This document shows, one piece after another, positions 21,285 to 31,553 of a stretch of DNA of 64,000 nucleotides; the first letter of the stretch is position 1, and each line of letters starts with the position of its first letter. A model generated the notes under the pieces. The model had not been told where the DNA came from. It ran no database searches and saw only the letters and a list, made by a program, of their open reading frames with translations. This DNA comes from Garcia nutans. Its lineage: Eukaryota > Streptophyta > Magnoliopsida > Malpighiales > Euphorbiaceae. The position numbers and the translations under genes are program-made. The DNA lies in contig CANTUV010000008.1 in the NCBI GenBank assembly GCA_947685225.1, forward strand, positions 36,634,001 through 36,698,000, given 5' to 3'.

Positions 21285-22420
21285 GAATGGATAAAGATCC
21301 ACGTTTCAAGGGTAAAGACCCGATCTCCAATGGATAAAGATCCATGTTTCAAGGGTAAAGACTCAATCTCTAATGGATAAAGACCCCATCTTCAATGGAT
21401 AAAGATCCATGTTTCAAGGGTAAAGACCCGATCTCCTATGGATAAAGATCCATGTTTCAAGGGTAAAGACCCGACCTCCAATGAATAAAGATCCATCTTT
21501 TAAGGGTAAAGACTCGATCTCTGATGGATAAAGATCAATGTTTCAAGGGTAAAGACCCAATTTCCAATGGATAAAGATCCACGTTTCAAGGGTAAAGTCC
21601 TGATCTCTAATGGATAAAGATCCACGTTTCAAGGGTAAAGACCCAATCTCTAATGGAAAAAGATCCATGTTTCAAGGGTAAAGACCCGATCTCCAATGGA
21701 TAAAGATCCATGTTTCAAGGGTAAAGACCCAATCTCTAATGGATAAAGATCCATCTTTCAAGTGTAAAGACCCGATCTCCTATGGATAATCCATGTTTCA
21801 AGGGTAAAGACCCGACCTCCAATGGATAAAGATCCATGTTTCAAGGGTAAAGACCCGATCTCTGATGGATAAAGATCCATGTTTCAAGGGTAAAGACCCG
21901 ATCCCCAATGGATAAAGATCCATATTTCAAGGGTAAAGACCCGATCCCCAATGGATAAAGATCCATATTTCAAGGGTAAAGACCCGATCTCTGATTGATA
22001 AAGATCCATGTTTCAAGGGTAAAGACCCGATCTCCAATGGATAAAGATCCATGTTTCAAGGGTAAAGACCCGATCTCCAGTGGATAAAGATTCATATTTC
22101 AAGGGTAAAGACCCGATGTCCAGTGGATAAAGATCCATGTTTCAAGGGTAAAGACCTAACCTCCAATGGAGAAAGATCCATGTTTCAAGGGTAAAGACCC
22201 GATCCCCAATGGATAAAGATCCATATTTCAAGGGTAAAAACCCGATCTCTAATGGATAAAGATCCATGTTTCAAGGGTAAAGGCCCAATCTCCAATGGAT
22301 AAAGATCTATGTTTCAACGGTTAAGACTCAATCTCCAATGGATAAAGATCTTTGTTTCAAGGGTAATGACCCAATTTCCAATAGATAAAGATCCATTTTT
22401 TTGGTGGGTAAAGACCCACA
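21285..22420 (+). repeat. 43-bp minisatellite array of element B
   Basis: About 26 units of 43 bp with the same unit as in A. Variation is by scattered substitutions (for example CCATATTTCA, CCACGTTTCA) and a few small deletions. The position, directly before the polypurine tract, is typical for tandem arrays in Ogre/Tat 3' regions. It is the largest array in the window. Confidence 0.95.
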
Positions 22421-22600
22421 ATCCATAAAAAATTGAACAACCAGTTTAGCCAGAATTCTCAACTGATAAAAGGTCAGTCAAATCAAATTCAATCTCGGGT
22501 CCAAGTACCCAAATCAAATCCAAGTATCCATCCTCATCCAAAATTTGCTCAAAGTCATGTTGCTTTTCACTCTTTTCTACTGAAAGTCTCAGATCGCTCA

Positions 22601-22614
22601 AGCAGGGGGCAAAT
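22601..22614 (+). other. polypurine tract of element B
   Basis: AGCAGGGGGCAAAT immediately precedes the TGTAGACCC start of the 3' LTR. Confidence 0.75.
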
Positions 22615-22918
22615 TGTAGACCCTTAATTTTAGACCCATTCAAATCCGATAGTCCAAAATAATTTTTGTGATATTTTATTTATTTTAATAATATTTTAAT
22701 TACTAATAATATTTAATAGTTATTTTTAATAAAAATATATAAAAAAATAAAAAATTGGATGGATCGGCAAGCAATGCGCTGCAGTGCTGCAGAAAATGTC
22801 TGCGATGAATTGGGCACTGCCGATTTTTTTTTATCAAACCTTGTTTTACCTGATTTTGTAGTTTTTCCTAAATAGATAGTATTTTCTTATTAAAATAGGA
22901 TTAGGAATTTATTTTTTC

Positions 22919-22926
22919 TATAAATA
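22919..22926 (+). promoter_or_regulatory. TATA box in the 3' LTR of B
   Basis: TATAAATA lies about 305 bp into the LTR. If used, transcription would start near 22950. The 5' LTR has AGAAATA at the same place, so only the 3' LTR keeps the box. Confidence 0.6.
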
Positions 22927-24224
22927 CCACATTAAAACACAAGAAAAAGAATTGGAAAGAAAAACGGAGAAAACCCTAGGAGAAGAAAAAAAGAAAAAGA
23001 AGAGGACGAGAAAAGAGAGTAAGAAATCCCTAGAGGAGGAAGAGGGTGGAAATTAACATTAAGGAGGTCAGCAATTAGATTTAGAAGAGTGAAAATAGCA
23101 AGGCAGAAAACAGCAAAAATAAATTATCAACAATCGAGGAGTAAACAATGAACATTCATCAACCAACAAAGGCAGTGATCACTATGTTTGATCTTTGCTC
23201 GACCAGAAATAAATATTGATGTAGGCAGTAGCTTGGGGTCAATAAACAATTTGGGAACCTTCAATGCAGGTTTTGTGTCTTTATCTTAAATTTGCTTAAA
23301 CATTCAATTGTTATATCATTTTTGTTCTTACTGGTTTTCATTTGTTTATTTTTGTTATCACTTTTATTCAATAGTCTAAATTGATAAACCCTAATTATAT
23401 ATTCTATTAATTATTGTTTCATCCAATAGCTCAAAAATCCAGATTATTCCAAACCCTAATATTCTTTAAAGTTTATAAAAACTTTAATCTTAATTATTTC
23501 TATAAAACTCTAAATTGTTTTCTTAAATCCTAAGATAGGATATGTTTTCCAAAACATCAAAAACCCTAAACTATCTTACTAATTCTCAAAACCCTAACCC
23601 CAGTGTCTTAATTCCTTAATTTTCCTAAACCCTAATTTTATTAATACCCAAACCAGTAAACCCTAGTTTTCCTAAAGCCTAATTCTTAAAACATCAAAAC
23701 TTTATGACAAGTTCATCAACACCCTAAAGCCCTAATCTAGTGAACCTAAAACCCAATCTAGTTAATCTAAAATCCTAATTCTTAACTCAGTAACCATAAT
23801 CCAATGAACCTAAAACCCAATCTTTTAAAATTATAAACCCTAATGTCTTATGTTTCCAAAACCCTAATTTCATAATGTTACCCCTAAACCCTAATTTGAT
23901 TAACCAAAAACCTTACTACTATCTTAAATTTATAAAACCCTAATCCATTCCATTTTTTGAAAAATCCTCATAGTAGCCTAAATAATAAATATAATAATTC
24001 CAAAATTCCAAAACCCTAAATGTTAATTAAAGAACCCTAAATTAAGACATAAACCTAAATTTGTATCTTTATTGCTTTATTTAATTTTAGATTTGATTAT
24101 GTAGTTTATTATATGTTTTTTATTTATTTAATTTCAATGCTTGATTTATTTAGTTTATCATGGATGGATATTTTCTTTATTGTTATGATTATTACTTGTT
24201 TATTTTGGTATTAAAATTGTAAGA

Positions 24225-24393
24225 GGTATGTTTCCATTATTGAGTAACTCATTAATTAATTTTCATGTAATTTAAATTATTTTTATATTTTGGAATTAAT
24301 GTAAAGGATATGTTTCCACCTTTCGGTGGGTGTCCTATTTAGTTTTAGACATGGACGATGTAAGGACATGTTTCCATCCTCGGATGGGTGTCC
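24225..24393 (+). promoter_or_regulatory. triple hairpin module of the 3' LTR of B
   Basis: Hairpins at 24225-24249 (decayed), 24306-24335 (GGATA with TGTCC, CCACC with GGTGG) and 24364-24393 (GGACA with TGTCC, CCATCC with GGATGG). The third one is a near-perfect 11-bp interrupted stem. Confidence 0.72.
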
Positions 24394-24786
24394 ATTTATT
24401 TGCTTTGTATGGACATTGCTTTGATTTTAATATAATGATGCTTTATTTTAATTATTGCATATAGTATGGATAATATTATTATATTTATGAATTTTATAAT
24501 ATTAAGACCTGCAAAGGAGGCTGGTTCCAATGAATCGGGCATTGTGGGAGTGCTGGGCCATTTCTCACCTTCCCCACATGTACCCAACTTTTCGAACACA
24601 TTAGGGGTTGGGGATTCCTTAGCAATCGAGTCATCCACCCCTTTCTTTTTTTCTGTCCGTCTGGGTGAAGACTCCATTTTCTCTGGTCTTAGGCCCGTGT
24701 TCTCTAAGGCCCCAACTGTAAACAGTGCCGAAGTCGCAAGAACCATTCCACCGAGAGTGGGGGCGAAAATCCCCGCTCACACCATG

Positions 24787-25740
24787 GTAATCTTTTGCCA
24801 TGGTACCAACCAATGGATGTTAATCATAGCTCGTGAGTAGATCCAATCAACCCATTCGACATATGAGGAAGAGGGATGAAGCAGTATCCTTGCAAAATGA
24901 TCTAGGGGTAGATATCTGGTGAAATCCATATATGGGGTGTGGAGCAAGCATAAGCGCCCCTGTAGCAAGATCTGTAAAGACAAACAACAATTCATTAAAA
25001 AAAAAGGGCCCGTTATGTCGAAAACCTGTAAGGGTGGCCTAAGTAAAAATTAGGGTGGTTCTCTAGCTCCAAAAACCTAAAAAGGCAGTCTAGGCAAAAA
25101 TTAGGACAAAATTTTTTTAAAAAAGTCTGCTTGGTTTAAAACTTACAAGGGCGGCCTAGGCAAAAATTAGGACAACTTGCTAGTTCTGAAAATCTGCAAG
25201 GGCGGGCTAGGCAAAAATTAGAGAAATAAAAAATAAAGGACTAAATTGAAAACCCAAAAGGATGATTTAGGTAATTACCTGAAGCAGGAAGGGGCTTCCA
25301 ACAACCTCCTCAAAGAATTTGTCTTGAATTGATCCAATCTAACTAGGGTTTCAACCAAGATCACGGGTACTGGTGACAATCCTCCTTCCATTTAAACCAT
25401 AATATCTAGTGCTCGTGGATCAATGTCACTGTCAGAAGAAACAAGTAGAAATTAACCAAGCAAGCATAGACAAAACATGCGATCCCACTCTTTGGTGGGA
25501 GCCAAATGAGAAGTATAAAAATCAATCAATGGACCAAGTAAGATCTTCTCACCTTTCGTCAATTGCAGAACTTTAGATTTTAAGAGTTGAAACAACATTT
25601 GCATCTTTTGATTAGTCTTTGAAGTCAATATGAGTAATGCCATCGGATAATTGCTTGGATATCCTAGAATGGCTTTAAATTCTTCAATCATAGGACATAA
25701 TTCAAAGTTGTTTATCTTGAAAGTCCTAGTTTTCACATCC
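24787..25740 (-). pseudogene. DUF7745-like antisense gene, 5' part (right of element B)
   Basis: On the minus strand, 25736-25452 reads MKTRTFKINNFELCPMIEEF, then a KAILGYPSNYP-like block and later GPLIDFYTSHLAPTKEWDRM. The FEL.PxxEEF...LG.P order is the start of the DUF7745-type domain found in plant transposons. A second block at 24995-24787 reads LQGRLCLLHTPYMDF, then YVEWVDWIYSRAMINIHWLVPW, here split for brevity. Between them lies a probable intron with donor CTTCAG/GTAATT near 25278 and acceptor TTTACAG near 24972. The gene is cut by B and by further stops. Domain assignment is by recollection of the family pattern and needs a profile search. Confidence 0.5.
25010..25270 (+). repeat. 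GGCGGCCTAGGCAAAAATTAG-type tandem repeats
   Basis: Four units of about 60 bp containing AAGGGCGGCCTAGGCAAA or a variant and ending AAAATTAG. They are related to the units after the Tat pol end at 13931-14110 and have the same orientation. Here they fill the probable intron of the antisense gene. Confidence 0.7.
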
Positions 25741-26001
25741 CAAAAAGAGGCTATGGCATGTAAAAAGGAATGGTCTAACTTGACAATTTGAAAGCACTTT
25801 AAAGCATTAATTTGAAACCAAGATATTTTTTCCCAATGTGTAGCTTTAATGGTCTTAAATAAACCTTGATTTTCTTTAAATTAAGCTCAACCATTGATAG
25901 GGTTTGAGAAAAGTCAAAACTATTTGAGTTGATTATGGAAAATTTATTTCTATTGCTGTGATAAAATTTATGAGAAAAGGTGGTGGTTGGAATGGGAGAT
26001 G
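25741..26001. other. flank of the solo LTR, no gene seen
   Basis: About 260 bp of AT-rich sequence that may be the 5' region of the antisense DUF7745-like gene. The last five bases, AGATG, are the left target duplication of the solo LTR. Confidence 0.45.
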
Positions 26002-26350
26002 TGTAACACCCCTATACCCTGTATACGTACACAGCATGCTAATACGATCGTAATATATGTATACTGAATATAGAAATGCCACGGTTTAAAATTTCACTTG
26101 TATTTATAATGTAACCAAATTAAAAACTTTTAAAAGAGTTTATAAAAACCAAATAAATAGAAAGTTCATTCAAAACGCAGCGGAAATTAGAACAAATATT
26201 TACAAATACTTATACATCAAATTCAGAATACACAAATATAAAATATATACATGATTGGCAGCTCTTCTCTAATCTTTAAGTCCAAACTCAACTCTTCAAT
26301 GTCTAGACTCACTCGGTCTCGAAGAACTCTCGGGTTCAACTCTGTTACCT

Positions 26351-26388
26351 GCGCGATGAACCACAATCGCGCTGAGCTAACAGCTCAG
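26351..26388 (-). promoter_or_regulatory. conserved double stem-loop in solo LTR I
   Basis: On the minus strand CTGAGCTGTTAGCTCAG is followed by GCGCGATTGTGG...TCGCGC. Relative to H, the third pair of the first stem has changed from A-T to G-C on both sides (CTAAGC/GCTTAG against CTGAGC/GCTCAG). This is direct evidence for a conserved pairing. Confidence 0.8.
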
Positions 26389-26639
26389 TAGTACAACTCA
26401 TACTAACATTATGCTTTAATGTTATGCAAATGTCACAATTCTATATTTCATAAACCATACATAATCATATCACATTTCATATTTGTACATTAGATCTTAT
26501 TATTCAATTGTTTCTTCATTCATGAATCACTTTTACAACTAAGACAGACACGGGCCCGAAACACACTAATATGTTATTCAAAGTTCAGAGTTACTGCTTT
26601 GGTCCATATTGACACCTTGTGTCTAGCCCCGTAGGCAAT

Positions 26640-26815
26640 ATCTATCCATGGATAATCAACTAGATTTGAGTTTACGACCCGGTCATTTCACTCAATCTAG
26701 TTTCAATAATTTGTTTTTGAGGTTTACGACCCAGTCATTTCACCCCAAAAACATCACATTTCACATTTATCAACTGGATTTGGCTTACGACCCGGTCATT
26801 TCACCTATCCAGTTA
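26640..26815 (-). repeat. TACGACCCGGTCATTTCAC module in solo LTR I
   Basis: Three units of about 60-65 bp with TACGACC(C/C)(G/A)GTCATTTCAC. They lie between the same two anchors (ATTAGTGT side and GGCATGCC side) that border the CCTTGAAGC module in H and F and the 77-bp duplication in E. Confidence 0.78.
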
Positions 26816-27329
26816 TTCATAGGCATGCCGCCAAACTCAGAACTCTGAAAATTGAATAAACATATTAGGAACACAATGATTTCGTTTATCTCTTTATCAA
26901 TTTCTTTCTCAATTCATTTCTCATTTCATAATTCACAATCAACTAGGCAACCACGCCTTAATTATCTCATTTTCATTATCATAGCCAACAATCATGGCTT
27001 CATATCTTTCACATTATATTTCATCATCACATTAATCAATTCATTATTCACATGGATATAATTAATGGCATCAACACATATTTTACATGCTCATCACAAC
27101 ATTCACATATAATCAATTATGTCTCAATTCTCAATATCATATGAGTGTATGCAATAATGTATTTTGAACTATTTCAAAATGACCCACACAACTCTAAACA
27201 CTTACCTTTCAAGAATCTATCACCACTTGAGTTAGGGTAAATCACCTTCTTCACAACCTATTCCAAAAGAATGAGGAAACTCTCATGAGATCATAAGGTT
27301 AAGAATCAATTAGGGCAGACTCTAGACTT

Positions 27330-27625
27330 GACACGCTCACACACACGGGCGTGTCCCTGACCGTGCCCTAACTCCACAACACAGAAACATTTACACGCTC
27401 AGAACCACGGGCGTGTCACTAGGCGTGTAATACATTCTGTCTCTCAGAAATAACGACACGTCCAACATCATGAGCATGCTCATGGCCGTGTAAATTCTCA
27501 AAACTCACAGTAGCTATGACACGCTCAACAACACGGGCGTGTTAATGGCCGTGTCACACCTACTGCCACTCAGAACAATTGACACGCCTAAGGACCTGGA
27601 CGTGCTCCTGGGCGTGTCAGGCCAA
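27330..27625 (-). repeat. ACACGGGCGTGT minisatellite in solo LTR I
   Basis: About five units of roughly 60-65 bp, each with a GACACGCTC...CACGGGCGTGT pair that can fold back on itself. It is the counterpart of 43495-43725 in F and 62705-62964 in G. Confidence 0.75.
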
Positions 27626-28465
27626 AAACCCATATTCCGGCCAAGACAACACCACTACCAACAAAACACTTCTATCCATCAACATCCACTTCAATCAAAC
27701 TTCACAAAACATACCCAAAAACCATCTCAAACTTACAACAACACCAAAACAAGCTAAAACACACATCAAACACAAATCACAACATCATCAAAACTCTAAA
27801 CACAACCTCAACTCAATCTATCCCAACCAACTTACTCTTTTCTTCAATCCAACCCCAAAATCCAAAACCACATAAACCAAATACTCTTAAACACAACATA
27901 ATCAACCCCAAACACATTCTCAAACACAACTTCAACTCACAAACCCACATAACTTCAAAAACAACACAAGAAATCAAGAGAGAACTTACCAAGGATGATG
28001 AACTCTTAGATTCCAAATAAATCTCTTGTAAACTTCTATAATCTTAATCTTGTAAGGTCAAATCTCTCCCTCTCTCTTGTTCTCTTGCTGCTGCCGTCCA
28101 AGACAAAGAAAAGAGAAGAAAATGGAATGAAAGCCACGAAGGAAGGAGAAGGAAAGAAGGAAAGGAAAAGAAGTACAAAAGCAAAGTCAACTTCTCTTTC
28201 CTCAAAACAATCTCCTCCACACAATAAACAATATAATATTCAAAATATCTCTATCCACTCATCTTATTCCACTAACTCAATTTCAAATTAATTTCCTTTA
28301 TACCTTTCACCCTTAGAATGGTATATGCTTTGTATATCACAATATAAATAACATATGCACTCTACTCTTACAACATATCTCTTTCCAATTAAACACAAAT
28401 ACACTTAATCCAAATAAAACAACAATTATATACCAAACTTCTAGGGTATATTTTGGGATATTACA

Positions 28466-28764
28466 AGATGAACTTACTTGTGTTGAGATGGAAAGCTGTA
28501 GCGAGCAGGTGGCTAGAATTTTTGTGGATTGAAAATCACAACTGATTTAAATAAATGGAAGGTTGGAAACTGAAGTGTACAAGGAATGGGCGCGTGCATG
28601 GAATGTGTACCGAATCCATCATGGTTTTGTGAATCCTAATCCTAGTCCATGATGAATTTGAAATTGTGAATTCATCATGGGCACTGTGCCATACATGTTT
28701 AAAAAAATGATACTGAAAAGTCAAAATAGCATGAAAAGTAAACGTTGTTATTATTATTATTGTT

Positions 28765-28838
<74 letters not shown>

Positions 28839-28855
28839 GTACACACGTAATACAT
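28466..28855. other. flank between solo LTR I and element J
   Basis: About 280 bp without a supported gene, then a (TTA)n microsatellite that touches the J LTR. The segment may be the upstream region of the antisense DUF7745-like gene. Confidence 0.45.
28746..28838. repeat. (TTA)n microsatellite
   Basis: About 30 copies of TTA/ATT with two interruptions. The poly-Leu and poly-Ile frames across it are artefacts. Confidence 0.95.
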
Positions 28856-29054
28856 TACAGACCTTTGATTTTGCCCCTAGCTAGTCTGATCCTAATTAAA
28901 GAAGGCCTAAATCATGATCTGTCCATTTTTAATAAGCTTAAACATACTCTAAGCTTTTAATTAGATTGGTCTAGTTTTATAATGCCTAAAATAAGTCCTG
29001 TTCAATTTTAAAGCCCTAAAACGGTCCGATTTGAGATTAAAACAAGTTTGGTTC

Positions 29055-29400
29055 TATATGAATCATGCCATATCGAATTAGGCATGTCCAATTCAATATG
29101 GATGGTTCATATCAAATTAGACCATGCTTAATTTGATATGGGCCATGTCCATATCGAAATAGAATTACTCTAATTCGATATGGACATGTTCATATCGAAT
29201 TAGATTGATTCTAATTCGATATGGAAGCCCATATCAAATTAGATCAATTATAATTCAATATGGAGCTTGTCCATATCGAATTAGACTTACTAATTTGATG
29301 TGGACTCTGGTCCATGTCGGATAAAACTTGTTTTAATTTATGGTTTCCCTCTAATTTAAAAGGATTTAATTCGATATGCTTCAGATGAGCTGTGATAAAA
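29055..29400 (+). repeat. inverted CATATCGAATTAG repeats in LTR J
   Basis: About seven alternating pairs of CATATCGAATTAG and CTAATTCGATATGG with 6-12 bp between arms, spaced about 40-50 bp. Each pair can form a 12-13 bp hairpin. The related but more decayed segment is at 2215-2560 in A. Confidence 0.82.
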
Positions 29401-29804
29401 TAGGAAATTAAGACTAGGTTACAAGGTTTTAACTTAAGGTGTTTTCTAAAAATACAAGGTTAAAAACCCTAGGGAGAGGATTAGCAACACATAGAAGCAG
29501 CCTAATCGATAAACATGAGAGAAAAGCATATAAAAAACATAATTAACACACAGCAATTGAGGAGGCAGTAAGCATTGACCATTATCTCAAGTTTCATGCA
29601 TCCAACTAAAGCTACAAATTGGTGAAGGAAGAAAGCTTAATCAATATACTCTTATTTTTGGTGGAATCTACAAATGGAGGTTTGTCTTTGTAACTTTATT
29701 CATTTAAATTTTACAGTAAGTTAACTTATTATTATTTCATCTATCAAAGTCGTTATTCTGCCAATCATTTTAATGTTGATTATTTTGATTTCAATGATGT
29801 AAGA

Positions 29805-29977
29805 GCTATGTTTTCACTTTGTGGGTACCACATTAGCTAAATTAAATGTAATTTAAATTATTTTAAGTTTTGGATTAATGTAAAAGACACATTTCCACCA
29901 AATGGTGGGTGTCCTATTTTATTTAGTTTTGGACATTGGACATTGTAAGGGCATGTTTCCATCTTGTATGGGTGCCC
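29805..29977 (+). promoter_or_regulatory. triple hairpin module of LTR J
   Basis: Hairpins at 29805-29829, 29885-29914 (GACAC with GTGTC, CCACC with GGTGG) and 29949-29977 (GGGCA with TGCCC, CCAT with ATGG). The outer stem of the third has GGGCA/TGCCC where A and B have GGACA/TGTCC, a paired change. Confidence 0.72.
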
Positions 29978-30358
29978 ATTTTTGTTGGTTTGGAATTTCT
30001 TAATTTTAATGAATATTTCTTTATTTCTATTATATGTAGTATGGATAATATTATAATGCTTAAGAATTTAATAATTTTTAAACCTGAAAAGGAGGTCGAT
30101 TCAAATGAACCAGGCATTATGGAGGTGCTGAGTCATTTCTCACCTTCCCTATATGTACCCAACTTTTTGAACCCAATAGGGGGTTGGGGATTCCTTAGGA
30201 ATCGAGTCATCCACCCCTTTCTATTTTCCAAGCCCATTTGGGTGGCGACTCTATTTTCTCTGGGTTTAGGGCCATGTTCTCTAAGGCCCTAAGCCTAATA
30301 GTGCTGAAGTCGCAAGAACATTCCACATGGGAGTAAGGGAAAAAATCCCCGCTTACAG

Positions 30359-30376
30359 TGGCAACTCCACTGGGGA
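30359..30376 (+). other. primer binding site for tRNA-Arg (element J)
   Basis: TGGCAACTCCACTGGGGA, one base after the LTR, differs from the B site by one G-to-A change. Confidence 0.82.
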
Positions 30377-31553
30377 TAAGAGAAGTTGATTCCATTGGTC
30401 TTTATATTATTTTATTCTTTCTTAATATGATATTGTCCATTGCATCATTTAGTTTACATTGTGTGCGTGAGTTAGGATGCCCTTGTAACCCGTGTTGTGT
30501 TATGCAAGGGTACCATACTTTCACTCAAGATATGGAGATCGAGCATGGCATAATCACTCATAGCCTTGTACCTTTTGGTATATACTTGCTATGGGAACCT
30601 AAACTTTTCAACCCAAAGACTAAAGCTCATGAAATTGGCCTAGTTACTTTCCTTTGGTTTTTACACTAAATGCTTGTTGATTGACTATGATTGATATATC
30701 TTGGTTTGAACCATGGCTTATTTGGCTTCTTCTTTTTCTAATATGACCTAATTATATTGTAAGCTCAAAATAATTTTTATTCCTTTAAGCCTAAAAGACC
30801 AAAAATATTTTTCAAATTTTCAAGATGGTCTTTGGACATAAAGTTTTTCGAAAAAGGGTCAAAGATTCTTATCTCCCTCATGACCCAAATACAAAGCTCA
30901 AGATTCATTTTTTAAACAAACCTTTTTACAATGGGCTCTTAAATATTTTTATAAGATGATCTTAAGACTATTTTTCATGCAAATTTTTACTACAACCTTT
31001 TCTTAAAAGGGCTTATAACTAGTTTGGTCAATTATGGAAATACCAGATATGCCTCATTTATACCAATAATTGTTAATTATGGGCTTGTTTGAGGCATGAA
31101 TCATTAGTTTTTTTTCCAAATAGGAAATTTATTTATAATAAACCCCTTAATTTAGTTTTAATTCCAAAAATAGCATAAAAGCTATCTCTTTATTGTCCCA
31201 ATGGATTAAGACTTAATTAATATGAATTATCATGGATTGACTTCTATGTTTGAGAATACAACTAGTAGTTAAACCATCTGAGTGAATTTTTTGAAAGCAA
31301 GATGTCCCATATTGATATACCTAGAAAAAGAGACTCACCATTCGTGTGTGGAAGATATAAGGTTGGAAGGAATGTCTTAATTATCTTTGTTTATCTGTTA
31401 CTTGTGCATCCATGCATACATACATTGCATTTCATAAACATTCCTTTCTACCTCACAGACCTGGAGTACAGTAGTTCAAGAGCTTACGGCAATTTGACCT
31501 ACGCTAGTGATGTAGAATCTAGCAACAACTCAGTTAGCTTCTCACAAAAAGCA

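Larger units (their letters stand above)
14502..24781 (+). mobile_element. complete Tat-like gag-only retrotransposon B
   Basis: A 10,280-bp element with both LTRs, bounded by a perfect target duplication CCATG (14497-14501 and 24782-24786). Order: 5' LTR, tRNA-Arg primer site, gag remnant, about 2.7 kb without coding capacity that carries two purine tracts, a 43-bp minisatellite array of about 26 units, polypurine tract, 3' LTR. Protease, reverse transcriptase, RNase H and integrase are all absent. It is thus a non-autonomous gag-containing form. The insertion split an antisense DUF7745-like gene. Confidence 0.95.
22615..24781 (+). mobile_element. 3' LTR of element B
   Basis: A 2167-bp LTR from TGTAGACCC to CCCCGCTCACA, colinear with the 5' LTR except for the missing GC-rich stretch near 22805. 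It retains the TATA box. The target duplication follows directly. Confidence 0.94.
26002..28465 (-). mobile_element. solo LTR I (chromovirus-like)
   Basis: A 2464-bp LTR in minus orientation (TGTAATATCCCAAAATATACCC at its own 5' end, split here as read from 28465 down; TGTAACACCCC at 26002 on the plus strand). A perfect 5-bp duplication AGATG flanks it (25997-26001 and 28466-28470), so it is a true solo LTR left by recombination between two LTRs. Closest in the window to LTR H. It contains the donor-like site (27981-27990), the ACACGGGCGTG segment, a distinct repeat module and the double stem-loop. Confidence 0.93.
28856..30357 (+). mobile_element. 5' LTR of element J
   Basis: A 1502-bp LTR. 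The expected TGTAGACC start reads TACAGACC (two transitions) and the end reads CCCGCTTACA. It is shorter than the B and A LTRs chiefly because it lacks most of the telo-box segment. It is immediately followed by the primer site. Confidence 0.82.

Noticed and set aside
21285..22420. CRISPR-like array
   Set aside because: The 43-bp units are contiguous with no unique spacers, and the setting is a plant retrotransposon.
28536..28960. Poly-Ile and poly-Leu open frames
   Set aside because: Translations of the (TTA)n microsatellite.
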